From Varroa destructor (taxonomy: Eukaryota > Arthropoda > Arachnida > Mesostigmata > Varroidae), in assembly GCF_002443255.2 (NCBI RefSeq), contig NW_019211459.1, forward strand, positions 23,652,330 to 23,716,329: a stretch of DNA of 64,000 nucleotides. Reading direction: 5' to 3'. The notes beneath the pieces were generated by a model. It was not told where the DNA came from and searched no databases. It was given only the letters and a program-made list of their open reading frames with translations. The position numbers were made by a program, and so were the translations under genes. Below are positions 51,329 to 63,752 of this stretch, one piece after another (position 1 is the stretch's first letter; each line of letters opens with the position of its first letter).

Positions 51329-52690
51329 TTCGAATGGATGAACGGGACGAAAAGGAAAAACAAACCAGTGCCATAACGAGCGTCGTCGGTGTATTCGAAA
51401 GTCGCTGTTGTGACCATGTACTACCACTCGAAATGTCATTGGCAGTACAGTTGTTAATAACGTTATTGTTCGAACGGCTCTTTTAGTGTGGATCGCATTG
51501 GCTCCGTGTGGGTTCGACCTTTTTACATGCGGCCAATCTTTTCCTTTCTCCTTCTGCTGTTACTGCAAACGCGACGGTGGCTGCATTTTTGCTGCTTTTG
51601 TTATTTGAGGCCTGTTATTGCAACGCACGAAGTTTTTGAGGTGTTATTAGAAGTCACTTGTTCGATCACATACCCCTCAACGCCCCGATTTCAGCGCGAG
51701 CGTCGTTACCACGACCAGTTTTGTTGGACATCTTGACCAATTCGTCCGTCCGTCAGCCGATTCCCTGATCCAATTCGATACATGCTAACATTGCTAATGA
51801 TTAAAACTATTGTGCTTATGGGCATTGGCAACGTCGGAAAGCTTTACGGGATACACTTATTCCTGTCACGTGTCCTTTTATATTTGTGAGCCTAGAACGA
51901 ATAATTGTGTTGAATAGGGGGTGTCTTCTATCGGAGCAGGCACAGCGGTGTCCTTTGATATCGAGCTATAATACACTTCTGTGTTTTGGCATCATCGACC
52001 TGGCCAATCCAAGGTATTCCTCAATTATTTTGCTATTCGTAATGCTAATTAATTACACTTAGCTTATTGTCAATGATGTTTACTATTGGTGCTTTTTGCT
52101 TTGGTACCGTTTGTTATTATGATGACCATTTGACGCTGAACGGTATAGGGGAAGCGGGCGTAGATACACACAAAACTATGCAGAGCGATCCGTTGTGTTT
52201 GTCGGCCAAACGCTTTATGTGGTCGTTTTCGATAGACTATGGTTTTCTCGGTAGGTCACATAGGCTAACGCAAATCGATTGATGCCAACTGATGTAGAGA
52301 TAAAAATTAAATAATAAGTTATGTACATTGTCGATACACAGGGTGCGCTATGTTTGGGGCTCGACGAAGAGCGCGATTGGTACGCGTATTTCTATGTAAG
52401 CCACGCATTGCGCCACGCACAATTGATAGTACATAGCGGCCTATACAGATCGAAATTTTACCGTCACGTTTATGTCCAGTTGGTATTTCATAGCTATTAA
52501 AAAAACACAATAATAAAAGTGCAAACAAATAAATTATTTATTGTCGAAAATTATAATAAGACACAGTTTTTGCTAGCTGAGCCCGTATCGCAGCGCACGG
52601 GTACACCGTAGAGGAACGAATGCCATGATTTGTACGTGGTTTTTTTTTGTTTTTGTATATTGTTCTGCTTCTGTTTTCTGACTACTGCTG

Positions 52691-52711
52691 TTATTATTAT
52701 TATTATTATTA
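52691..52711. repeat. (TTA)7 microsatellite
   Basis: Seven TTA units; the Asn run of the minus-strand frame comes from it. Confidence 0.93.
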
Positions 52712-53900
52712 GAAGGTAACATCACGAGCGTGATCCCTTTGTAACGCTTGACTACGAGGCACATGCATTGACGTTCTCTCGTTCTGTTTCTTCGTCTCAG
52801 TTTTGATAAGCCCTTCTATAACACTTCGGACCCAGTCTACATACGTTGCTAGTCATGATCAACGCCATTAATCGATTACAGGGATTAATATCTAACTTTG
52901 CTACACCTTGAACTTTGTTATAAAGTTGTATTTTTTTTCTCGTATTTACCTCGTCAACACCCAGCGAAATTGATCTTAGCCATCTTTGATTAGATACCTT
53001 TTTTAAGGCCTATAGGGTGAAAAAGGGGAAGGCAGAATTGTTGACCGAATCAACGAAGGGGCCAATCAAGCCACGGGTCAACAATGTCTGCTGCTCGGTG
53101 ACTTCTAATGGCATTAGCTACAAACCCAGGGAGGCAAGGTAATTTTGTTGCGTAAACATAACATTATTAAGAGTATTCATAATTCATAGCGAGGCCGAAT
53201 CGTTACCTAACAGTGATTTTCTGTTTCCCTTAACCTAACGTTGGAACGCTTCAGGCTTATGCGGCGTGGGCCTGAGTTTCGAAACCGGGCCTGAAACTGT
53301 CTTTCTTTTTCATGTTTCTCGATTAACCGCTTGCTGTTGGTGTTGTTTCGTGATCTTTCTGATCGCCATATGTAACTTAATCTACTGGATATCATGAGTT
53401 ATTCTGTTAACTTGTGGCAATATTTCTCAGCAACTTAACTACAGTATTCTAGTTGATTTGTGTATCTACTTCGATTATTTACTTATCCTGATTCAAATAT
53501 TTATTACAGGACGCTGGCCGTCCTATCGCTCCGAGACAGGCGTCCTATGATCATTGTATCAAATATTCGATGATATGATACGTGTTATGCTGTTGATTGT
53601 GCAATCGCTTACGGTTTTGCTATCCCGAAATAGATATGTCACGTAAATTGTAAACCGGTCGGGAAGTTGAGCGGGTAATCGATGTGAACATACTACAAAT
53701 ATCAGCCGACAAGCGCCGATCGGTCTTTGAAGCAACCTACCTCAACACAACATTTGAGTCCGTGGCAAAAAGTGCGAAATACCGATTTTTTTAGAAACCT
53801 CATTTTGGGCTGAAAACACCAAGCTATTTTTCCATTTGTGGCTGCTGGGAAAAATGCTCAGAAAGATAATTTTACTTCCGTTTGTATCGTAGGATAAGTT

Positions 53901-53925
53901 ATATATATATATATATATATATATA
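53901..53925. repeat. (AT)12 microsatellite
   Basis: About twelve AT units in intron C. Confidence 0.95.
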
Positions 53926-55020
53926 CGACATCCCTATTCACTTAAAAAAAATCATACCTTTCATGTTTGCTTTTTAAGCTAGCCTTGCACACAAAAATCT
54001 GTTTATAAAACCGTTGGCCCTTATCCCTGCACGTACCTCTTTGTTACGACATAAGGTGAGGCACTATATATATCTAAATATAAATGCACGCTTCAACTTG
54101 AACTTTATACAAAAAAAGAAGTTGTCGATCATTCCTTTATCTCTCAATCAAATAATATATAAAAAAAAAATATTAAAAAAGTCGTGCAACCAATTTTCAA
54201 GATATTTTTGGCTCCGCTGTACTGTGACGGATTTCAATTGCCATAGACCAAAAAAAACTAGTAAATTGTCGGCGTGAGGTCTGGAGCTAGGTACAAAAAA
54301 AACCTCGTATAACGCTTTTACCGAACGATTTTGCCATGTCTAACTCGCAATTACCGTGGGGAAGCACCTGCTGCTGGTCTTGTCTATTCGATCTGTCCTG
54401 TGAAGTAGCTCAATTTAGGCAATGCTTCTAGGCTTTATACAGACAAATGATAGCGGTCTTGTTTTTCTCCCACATCTTTATTGTACAGTATTCCTACATA
54501 ATTATCATCCCATTAAACGCAACTGATGTTTCTTTGAAGATGTAGGTCTGCTTTAAGTTTGGATCTAAACTTATCTCCTTTAGCTACTTGTTCCTTTCTT
54601 TATTCCATAATATAAAAGAAACATTTCCTTCCATCACTCGTAAGAGTCCTGCTTAGAAACCCGTTATGGTGGCTGCGTGTTGTGCGGTGTCGGGTGAAAT
54701 ACTTAGGAACCTCGAAAAGTGATGTCCTGTGCTTTTCACGTATTTTAGGCCCATTTCGGTTTCTAATATCTGGGTAAACTCCATAGGTTGAAGTGCCTGC
54801 CTATCGGTACATGGCTGCAATTTATTTTGTCGGCCCGGTCAGGAATCGTCCGCCGGCCGTCTTCCTTTATCAGTCTCGAATAGTCGACCAAAACGAAACC
54901 CATGTACCTTTTTGTTTCTAATAAAAACACTTACCTTTGGAGCTTACATTACAACGGATCTGTAGGATGTGTGAAATCATTTTCAAATCATGCATAGAAG
55001 TAAATAAACAATATAGACAT

Positions 55021-55022
<2 letters not shown>

Positions 55023-55071
<49 letters not shown>
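55023..55071. repeat. (AT)24 microsatellite
   Basis: The longest AT array in the window, passing into a short ACAC tract. Confidence 0.96.
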
Positions 55072-55077
<6 letters not shown>

Positions 55078-55180
55078 AAATCCTATTCATTTAGAGGTAT
55101 AAGACGATATACAAATTCTCTAATGATCGTGTGGCCATACCTTATCCGAATTAGTCGCAGATAAAACTAATTTTTTTTTC

Positions 55181-55201
55181 TATATATATATATATATATA
55201 T
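55181..55201. repeat. (TA)10 microsatellite
   Basis: Ten TA units, about 110 bases after the longer AT array. Confidence 0.95.
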
Positions 55202-55486
55202 TCCTGTTTACGGAACGTTCCGTTGGCTAGCCTCTGTTAATATGAGCATTTGAAGTTCCGAAACGAAAAGTAAAAGCTGATCTTTACCATCATCATTATT
55301 GTGTAGGATGAAGATGATGCGAGATAAAGACGTGTCGTTGAGCGCTTCTGTCACAGCCAACCATCGATCAAAGATGGCTTGCCTGTTGCCCAACTTATCT
55401 ATCAATGTTAGTAGGTACCTGGGCAACGGTACGAAACTATGTGAAGCAAATGTGCAAAAGTCGTAATCAATCAGGAAAATGAGGGG

Positions 55487-55488
<2 letters not shown>

Positions 55489-55542
<54 letters not shown>
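55489..55542. repeat. (GA)27 microsatellite
   Basis: About 27 GA units. The Ser/Leu run of the minus-strand frame 55208-55561 is the translation of this array. Confidence 0.96.
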
Positions 55543-55545
<3 letters not shown>

Positions 55546-56385
55546 AGAGGGAAGCAATCATCAGAAGAGGCAGACGTTGTTTTACTTTCTATGGCTTGTT
55601 GCCACAGTTTCGCGCGTGTTTGCGGCCGTCAGCGGCAACAAATATATAACTTCACAATAAAAATCACAACAAAGTTGACGTCGAACAGAAGCTACATTGA
55701 CCTTTATGCGGTTGCTGACTCCGCTGCTGTTGCTTCAGAACATTTTTTTCGCCTTGGATGCGCAGGTAACTGGGCGGTCACATAAGGCTTAACTTTACCA
55801 CTTCTATGGTGCTTAGTAAACATACAGTATACATTACTATGGTAGCATTGGCGTTGAGCAAGCTGTGGTCGTTCTATGATCTTCAACACTGCTTCAATGA
55901 GTTCTTTGTAAAATACTAATTTGATTTTTGCCTATTAGAAAAAATGATGTAAATTTTGCGTTCTATATAATGGCACGAATATCCCGTATATGTGTATATA
56001 TCGTACACTAGAAATATATCATGTATATAAAATATTTTTCTAGTTGCATTTTATATAAGGGGAGTAGTAAGACTTCGTGTAAAATGCAAAGGTCTTATCA
56101 ACTGTTCGCGTTACAACGAGAAACACATTCATAATAATAATAATAACAATTCATCATGTTAACTTTGGTCAGTAACATCGAGCAATAGGGGTTTCTCGAC
56201 CCTGCAACAATTATAGAAGCAAACAGATCAGCTATCTAGCGCCCTCACGTTGAATGGATAGCGAGCTAATCTTCTACTGTGTTCTTCGCTTACTCTACAG
56301 CTATGGCGTAAACATGACGTAGACAGCGCCCAGTGTAACATTTACATCAACACTCGCTTGGCACCGTTATAGCTTATTGACAGAT

Positions 56386-56404
56386 GGACGGACGGACGGA
56401 CGGA
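56386..56404. repeat. (GGAC)n tetranucleotide repeat
   Basis: Between four and five GGAC units at the head of an unrecognised 97-codon open frame. Confidence 0.9.
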
Positions 56405-57106
56405 AAGAAGCCCAACGATTTCCAAAGCCAACTGCTGGTCCACTCCGAAGCTTTAGAAGGCGTTATGTGGTACTCGTCGCTGTCAGATTGGATAGATTAG
56501 CTACTTTCAGCGCGAGCGTCGTGGCCGCAGCGACCGCTAACGACTATCGCATCCGACAATTCCTGGATGAAACGCTGGGCGCACGGCGGAAACAGTGGTC
56601 GAAAAAAGTCACAAAACAGAAACAGATCTGTAATAGCTGGAAACCACTGACCGTAAACAGAAAGGCGTGATTTTTTCGATGTACGAGTAGTATAGCTTTT
56701 TTATTGACGCTTGATTGCTTGCGGGTTTATGCAAAGTCAGTCGTCTTCTTCTTGTGTTATTTCGTCCACTTCGTCTGGTAATTGGTAAAGCACATCTGAG
56801 CGTCATCAAAATTCTGACCGCAATTTGGGTCTGAACGCATATATATGTATTAGATGTGCAGGTAAAAACCGTTTTTCGTCCCGCGTGAACGATTAGAAAA
56901 TAAATATGGCGGAAAAACCTTTGCGACCAGTACGATCTGCAAAAAGAAGAGTTGGCGTCATGTGAAATTTACGTAAAGATATCACAACCTATGTAATATA
57001 CACGAGACGAATATGTACAGACCGTTCAAGCGTTACGTGTAGCAAGTTGTTACTATAAACACGAAAAAAAAAAGCAGCTCTATTTGTTCACGCCGGTTGT
57101 GTGGTA

Positions 57107-57163
57107 CGTCCCTCTGGCGGGACTCGAACCAGCGACTTCACACTTGCTTACAAGTAGAGGACG
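57107..57163 (-). ncRNA. Compact tRNA-like fold lacking a D-arm
   Basis: On the minus strand CGTCCTCT (57163-57156) pairs with AGAGGGACG (57115-57107), with one bulged G, like an acceptor stem. Inside it are a hairpin ACTTG-TAAG-CAAGT and then a T-arm, GCTGG-TTCGAGT-CCCGC, with one mismatched pair. The T-arm contains GGTTCGAGTCC, a match to the Pol III box B. The whole is 57 nt with no D-arm and a four-base loop where the anticodon loop would be. A run of ten T follows on the minus strand (A run at 57064-57073), which could end Pol III transcription. It may be a decayed tRNA or SINE head. It is not a standard tRNA gene. Confidence 0.4.
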
Positions 57164-57727
57164 GTCGAGCGCGCATTACTAACAACAACAGGTGCCAGCG
57201 TTGTCTGTGTACGTCACGTGAGGAAGGACGCTGTAATTGATAACGTTTGTCCTATTTGTCGTATGTAGCCATAGCGTGCACGTGTCTTGGGTGTGGTTTT
57301 TATAGTTCGCTTGTACAGTCCGCAAGCACGATACGTCTCTATGCGTATGCTGTGATTGTAACGGCAAAGCGTAGAGAGGATGAAACAATAATCGCTGCCA
57401 TAGCGATAGCAACAAAAGCAAACATGAAACTATTCTGAAGCATCACTCGCACTTTTCAGAAAGTGAGAGGTTATGAATCAGAGGAAACAGTTTGGCCACG
57501 AGCTCAGTTAGAGCAAGTCGGCCAATTCAGAGTTAGAATTCTTGGAAGACCAAGACAAAATGTAAAAGCGTTATGAGTGCACATGGTGGTTTTGGGAGTT
57601 CTTATAGTCGCTTGAAGCAGAAATATGCATCTCATTTTAAAGGCTGGCACAGTTCCGCCTGCAGTAGAGCCTCATTATACCTACGTGTGGCCCATGTCAA
57701 ACTTGGAACACAGCTCGAGCTTGCACA

Positions 57728-57747
57728 TATATATATATATATATATA
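57728..57747. repeat. Short AT microsatellite
   Basis: About ten AT units in intron C. Confidence 0.9.
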
Positions 57748-59419
57748 AATTTACATAGGATACAAAGCCATCAGAAGGTACGCAGATGCTGCTTTTTGTA
57801 ACCCCTTATGAACAAACTTTATAGTATCTTCCTTTATATAAACTAACGTGTGCAGAATCCTCTCTAGAAGTCTCTAGCCACTTAGGGTACTCAATCTACT
57901 GTAAAAGCCAGTTTTTCGTTACTCCACATACAAAAAGACAATCCTAAATAATAAGAGTTTTTAAATAATAAACTTTTTGCAGAAATAGAAATGTATACAT
58001 ACTTGTTCCGATCAAACGCAGTCCGCTCACTGGTAATCCGCCGAATAGGCATATTGTTCCATTAACGTTATTATTAGCTAATTTTCAGAGCTACCACTGT
58101 GACTAATTTTAACTAAGCAATCGTATGTCGTTAAAATGCTTTTATGAAATACCTATATTTTTCTTTTCTAAGTCAATAGGTGTTTTTTTTTTATCATTGT
58201 AACAGCTGCAGAGACAAACCAGCGTCATTGCATCGTTTCTTCTATAACGAGCCAGCCAGATCGCAACGTAAAAAGCAAACGGCTCATTAATTAGTATCAC
58301 ATAGGTCAACTAGACTACGCATTAATAAACGATAGAAACATCTGATGGCCTTTGAGTCTGCAAAAAAGGTAGAATTCGCCGCAGGAAAAGATCGTTTTCT
58401 AGCGCATTCACGGAGTTCGAACGAAGCTGTGTCCTAACCGATCTTTAAATACATCCTTCAGTCTGTCCTACATACTAAATTGGTCTACATTCTGAAGGAA
58501 AGTAAATGTTTATATTCACGCGCACCATATATTTCTGCCTCGTCGATTAAAAAAAAAAGGTAAATTAGATAAATGTATAGCATCGTTGATGCGACGCCAC
58601 CTGGGTACGATAATTGCGCACCGCCAAACGTCTGTCAAACTAAAAAAGGGCAGTTCTCTATTGGGAACACCAATATCATTCCATTTCATCTGTCCAACGA
58701 ATAATGATGTCTTACGTGATTCGATCGTCCGATTTTCAGTGGGCTGTTAAGCTGAACGTGCAGCTTTGCTTTGTATGCTTTTACGAATGGTGTAGGGTTT
58801 TCGTATATACAATATCTATATATTTGCTGTAAATAACGGTATTGCAATCATTTTTGTCTCCTGTTTATTTATCATCACTCTTCACACGTACTCGTAAGAT
58901 GACGCATCGGTTTACTGGTTTGCCCCCTAAATCTAGACAAACTTCGGTGTAGGTTCGAAACGGGGTGTAGACAAACACTCAGTCCCTTTTGTGACAGTGA
59001 AAGGAAAAGCCAGCCGTCTGGCTCGAAGCTATAAAATATCTCGTTAGTTTTAGGCTATTAAGTTACCAGGCTAGGAAATTAAATTCTTATACTACTTAAT
59101 AGAAACAGCATAATCACTTTCAGTGTTACTCCGTAACTATTCTTATAAAAGTCTTATAACAGTCTTATCAAACTCTGCGTTTGAACAGCCTTCGCTGGTC
59201 GTTCTCAAGCAGTGCATTAGGAACTTGTTTTTTTTTCAACAAGGACTGATTCTTACCGCACAAGTTGAATTGTTTTCTATACCTACTGGCAAGGCAAACA
59301 TTTTACGCCTACAAGCGCTTGATCTGTATTCTCCGATAATCGATCGTTCTTTCATTTATTTCATTTTTCGTTTTACCATAGCTTTATAGCAAAATTACCT
59401 CGTACCGTGTCCGGCAGGT

Positions 59420-59860
59420 TGATACACGCCCTCATCGATAAGTTTACCCACAGGCTGGGCCATTATAAAGTGGGATTTTTTTTGTTGTTAATACCCGGGA
59501 ACGAGTTGCTAGGCAGTGATGAAGTAAACGAATACCTCTGTGCTTCGGGTGCAATGAGAAGCAACGAGTGGCGACGGACAAAGCGGCTAAAGATCCCTGT
59601 CTGCACTCGTCTTGCCATGGATGGATTCTACCATAGACTCTGCAGAAAACTGAGGTTGCGACGGGTTTGATGACCCATGTAGGTGCCTCGGATGCGGGGG
59701 AGTTGTGATGATAGGTATCATGCTGCTCGTTACCCCCCTGGCAGCATCTTTAGGAAACCTGGGAAGTTTCTTAAATAAGTTTTATAAACTCAACAATACT
59801 TGTATAACTTATATGACGCAAAATATTCTAAATAGTTCTATGCACTCACTTCGCTATTGT
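59420..59860 (+). mobile_element. LINE 3' coding remnant (RNase H-like plus Cys-rich tail)
   Basis: The frame through 59407-59670 contains IPGNELLGSDEVNEYL, which resembles the VPGHxxxxGNExAD motif of the RNase H domain of Jockey/I-type LINEs, and then a basic stretch ending RLCRKLRLRRV. After a +1 shift the reading continues as DDPCRCLGCGG. Together with DDRYHA in a neighbouring frame, it resembles the zinc-binding tail (CxC...H...C) at the end of such elements. Frames are broken and no polyA or target-site duplication was seen. It could be another copy of the family at 27.5 kb, but the two pieces do not overlap, so this cannot be tested here. Confidence 0.5.
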
Positions 59861-60546
59861 CCAGCTGATTTATACATATAAAATTTTTGACTATTACCAG
59901 TGAAGGTGAGGAAACAACATTTGATTTGATTTGTAGTTTGGTGTTTAACACCTGAGCGATGCCAGCCGCGCAAGCCAACACGATGATTTGTTACGACGGA
60001 TTACCGTTTATGGCCGCACATTTAGATCTGTTTGCCTCTTTTGTTCCGCTTGGACGCTCGCATCTGTCGGCTTAACGCCATTGTACTAACTATACGAATG
60101 TATGATAATCAATGTCGTATACGATATTTCAGCTAGATTCATATGAATAAGGAAAGTTACCCCGACTAACTGCAAGTCCGGCATGACCAAAATATTGAGT
60201 GTTTTTTTTTAGTTTTGGTTGAAGAACGCCGTTGGTACAAAAAAGTACGGCCATGCTATAGCTGTAGCTATGTATCATCAGCGATCGAGAACTGGCTCGA
60301 GTAACCAAACCTGTAGCTATGAAAGGTAAAGATAGGCAAACGGAATGGTACTTGTCGTGAAGATTACGAGCATCCTGTGGCAAAACCTGGCGCATGAATT
60401 GAAAGCAGCAGTAGGCCAAGTCCACAAGGACAAAAAGGCCAGTTGGTGTCAAGGTGTAGCTTCTTTTTAGTTAATGTGAGTGCGATAACAGTTTTAATAC
60501 GATATAGGTTCTTAACCATAACTTCTTTACTTATTTTTATTTGCAG

Positions 60547-60641
60547 CTGGCGGAGTTGTTCTCATGTTCTGCCGAATATCTATTGGAGGTCCTGTGCTTG
60601 GCTATGTTATGGGAAAAGTGACAATTTTCCTTTTGGCAAAG
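60547..60641 (+). CDS. SLC9C: SLC9C-type Na+/H+ exchanger, exon D
   Basis: This exon is 95 bases and encodes 31 full residues. The acceptor TTTTTATTTGCAG ends at 60546 and the donor GTAAGT starts at 60642. It enters in phase 1, completing an alanine with exon C, and leaves in phase 0. The protein reads GGVVLMFCRISIGGPVLGYV and then MGKVTIFLLAK. The S(I/L)GGPxxG helix is standard in SLC9 proteins between the ND helix and the next conserved segment. Its spacing from LLND fits the family with no residues missing. Confidence 0.94.
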
Positions 60642-60881
60642 GTAAGTTAGGCACTGACCTACAGAACACAGCGCCGTTGGAGAGCGGCATCAAACTGAAT
60701 ATATTCGTAACGTAAAGAAGCTTTCACAACTTAGAAAAAAGAGTACTTACCTAGGTAAAAAAAAACGGGAATTTCTACAAATAGAAGCGTAGACGTGCGT
60801 ACGTGGCTCGTACGTATAGGTAGTACGTAAGGTTACAATTTGACGATTCTACGGTACACATGTTGCGGATATGGTACGCAG
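60642..60881 (+). other. Intron D of the exchanger gene (240 bp)
   Basis: This is the only short intron in the set. The donor GTAAGT is strong. The acceptor GGTACGCAG, ending at 60881, lacks a pyrimidine tract. Several TACGT/CGTACG repeats lie inside at 60783-60830. Confidence 0.9.
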
Positions 60882-61057
60882 GTATTCAACGATTCGGTAA
60901 TCGAGATTACCATAACGATCTCGTCGGCTTACATCGCATATTATCTGGCAGAAATAACGTTTCACGTAAGCGGAGTTCTGGCTGTTGTCGCACTTGGAAC
61001 GGTACTGAGCGCCAACAAAGTTGCCATTAGCCCCGAAGTTGAAGAATTTGTGCATAG
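60882..61057 (+). CDS. SLC9C: SLC9C-type Na+/H+ exchanger, exon E
   Basis: This exon is 176 bases and encodes 58 full residues; it enters in phase 0 and leaves in phase 2 before the donor GTAAGC at 61058. The protein begins VFNDSVIEITITISSAYIAY, continues through YLAEITFHVSGVLAVVALG and TVLSANKVAISPE, and ends VEEFVH. VFND..VEIxITxxxxYxxxxxAE followed by HVSGVLAVVxLG is diagnostic of the SOS1/SLC9C branch. The segment forms two helices of the exchanger core and a loop. It is intact and directly followed in phase by exon F. Confidence 0.96.
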
Positions 61058-63752
61058 GTAAGCCAGGCACTCAATAGTAAGTTAGAGGCTTTCGTGTCAT
61101 TAAGTCAGTGATCCGTCCATCAACAGGACTAGGTTCACTGAAGACGCTGAAATAGGCAATTAACATCAATACTATAAGTTCTCTATTTGAACAATAAGTA
61201 ATTAACGGTAACTTCAGGAGAATAAACAAGTCAGCTGCACGCCGCGACGTAACAGTAATGATTCGAAGAACAGGTGAACGAAATCACACAAAAATATCAT
61301 AAAATTTTTCCCCTATACATCTTTGCTTATTACTAACTACTATGTAAACAAGTTCTTGAGATCACCTCTTAAGTTACAATTAAAATCCAGCTTTTACTGG
61401 AACGTGTAGATGGGATGAGACTCACTCGGCCTATCAGACGCAGGCTGATAACTTGCTATCGCTGAAAATTGAAACAACGATGGCTGTACGTTCATGTTTA
61501 CCATAGTGACCCACCGGATCACACCTACTGTTATAACTGTTATTAAGAGGGGCAAAGGGCTTTTTCTGCTGATGCAAAGCAGCTACGCTCAACTTCTAAT
61601 CAAAGAGTAAATCAACAAGCAAGTATCTTATTTGATCGGTAATTGCCCCTGCCGCTACAGCTAAATAACTTAAACGCCTAATATAAACGCTCGCCTTTTA
61701 GATTCTATCTACACGTGCAAATAAATGCGATATATTTATGCTACAGCAGATAAAAATGACGCCCACTTTGGCATCCTCTAACTCTGTTACTTTGTTTCGA
61801 CTAGATTATCTGATGACAGTTGTGGATTACGATGGATCTGTCAGACTAACGGCAAACCTGAGAGCAATGGCGGTACCGGCTGCATATATGACTTCGTATA
61901 TAGTAACGCCTAATTCTAATAAACTGTTCCAACTATACTTCTAGTTTCACTTGGGCCTTTGGAAGTTTCAGCGTTGGCAGGGAAGTCATTTGAAAACAGG
62001 GAGCCGGCAACAGAGCTGATAGTGGATTCGCGCGGTCATATTGGCAGCTTATTTTTGACACAATTTGTAATCATTGTTTCAGCGTACTTTAATAGTGATC
62101 TTCTGTGCAAGCTTCACAAGTTCAGCACGCACACGTATACAGAAAGTCAGCTCCGTTGATTGCTCACCTAATGAATTAGATGTTGTACATAAAAAGGAAG
62201 CAGAACCATCCCCCGAATCCTCGAGTCAAGCTATGCTAAAAGGAATCCTCCCTAGTTAGGATCAATATGGCCAATGGCTTCGAAGGTTAGACTCAATAAA
62301 CAATAATAAGTTATTGTGCTTTTAGTCACTGAATATATTAAATGAACTTGTCAAATAACGGGCTAACACAGCTTCAAAACGCTAAACATCCATAGGCACG
62401 CAGGGAAGCTTCACAAAGACATTCATACGGGAGACAATACCTACCAAGTGATATCTTCCCATCTCTAATTGATATGCTTCCCTTTGCCCCGTAAAATACG
62501 CAAAGGAATCGCTCTGTTACCTCAACGTGTTGAGCTGATGTCACAGAAAAATAAGAGTGATATAAAAAGCAGCCGGTAATTTCCCGTTGATTATTATTAC
62601 ATGCTAGCTGTAGTAGTGATACCTCACCGATTCGTATTAACCCTGTTCTTTGTAACGTTTATGTAGAAAGAACGATATATTTCGACAGATTGTTATGATA
62701 GGAATTCTGGAATGAATGGACATAGCGGCTCACACACGGTGAGCGCTTTAGGATTTCGATGCATTGACAAGATATCACCTAAGAAATTTCCAATGCCATG
62801 CAAAATTGCCAGAAAGAACGATCTGCGATTTTTTACTCAGGAGATATATGTGTGTAAAGACCAATCGTATAAGAACAAATGTTGCTAAACGTCTGCGTAT
62901 CGCCAAGCACTATCTTAGTCTGCGCGTGTTGACTAGGGCGTAGAAAAACCTAGATAACCGGTATAAACATTCCGAATCGTCTGTCCGCCCTGCCATTAAG
63001 CACTGGATAGAGCGATAACTTGGAAATTGGTAGTGGTACGGTATATATAACTTCTTTATACAGTGTTACACATGTAGCACAGTAGCACTATAATACATGG
63101 CGGCTTCGAACGATATTCCATATCAGGAACAGCGTTCTCCATTACCGTTAGAAGATTATGCGAACGTAAGGCCTTCCTATTCTTCCTATATTTAGAGACG
63201 ACTATAAGAAGAACTGAGGGTGGTGCGTAGTGCCTGCTATAGGTGAGCTTAGCTTAGTGATGGCCGTATCTGATCTTGCTACGCACAGCACTCCCAATGG
63301 CTCCACGACATTTGAATTAAAGCCAAGCTTAAGTTGTTAATGTTTCTGCTTACGCTAAATTTTCGTGCCATCTGGGCGTGCTACTATTGATCCTACACTC
63401 GTTTGAAGCCAATCTGGCGGATTATAGGTAGTCTATAGGTTACTCATTGTCGAAAATGATATTAACCTATCAGTTTAGCGCCTCTGCGTTCACGCACGTA
63501 GTTCCATAGCCCCCGCCGACACAGGGGTATATTTATGTTTAGCTGTTTTCAAGCAACGCTAAATTTCAACGACCTATAAGTCGTATAGCTGAAATTAGCG
63601 TAAAATGAAATTAACGGAAGATTAAGGTCAGGCCTACAACTAAGTCGGATTGACAGTTTGCCTCTTATAGTACGTTTGCGATGCTTAAATGTGCCTTACC
63701 TCGGTAGAAGTTGTGCCCTGATTCAGCTTTTTTTTCGTTTTTATGATTTCAG
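61058..63752 (+). other. Intron E of the exchanger gene (2.7 kb)
   Basis: GTAAGC at 61058 and a strong pyrimidine tract ending TTTCAG at 63752 bound it. The exons join as AG plus T to give serine. I see no repeat array, mobile element or coding segment in it. Confidence 0.9.

Larger units (their letters stand above)
48665..60546 (+). other. Intron C of the exchanger gene (11.9 kb)
   Basis: GTTCGT at 48665 and TTTATTTGCAG ending at 60546 bound the intron; the exons join as G plus CT to give alanine. It carries T runs, dinucleotide arrays at 51.3, 53.9, 55.0, 55.2 and 55.5 kb, a tRNA-like fold at 57107 and a LINE tail at 59.4 kb. An open stretch after a good acceptor at 50771 has the right phase for a cassette exon but lacks a clear donor. 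Confidence 0.88.

Noticed and set aside
51130..51486. 118-codon frame with a Cys-rich block resembling a metal-binding domain
   Set aside because: The cysteines come from a short CTG-type repeat and the Tyr/Ile part from a GT/AT array.
55208..55561. 117-codon minus-strand frame with a leucine/serine run resembling a signal peptide
   Set aside because: The run is a direct translation of the GA array and the remainder matches nothing I know.
56377..56670. 97-codon frame after the GGAC repeat
   Set aside because: It starts inside the repeat, has no acceptor or donor that links it to a gene, and matches nothing I recognise.
60129..60452. 107-codon minus-strand frame just before exon D
   Set aside because: It overlaps the end of intron C, has no recognised domain and lies opposite a gene whose exons are certain.
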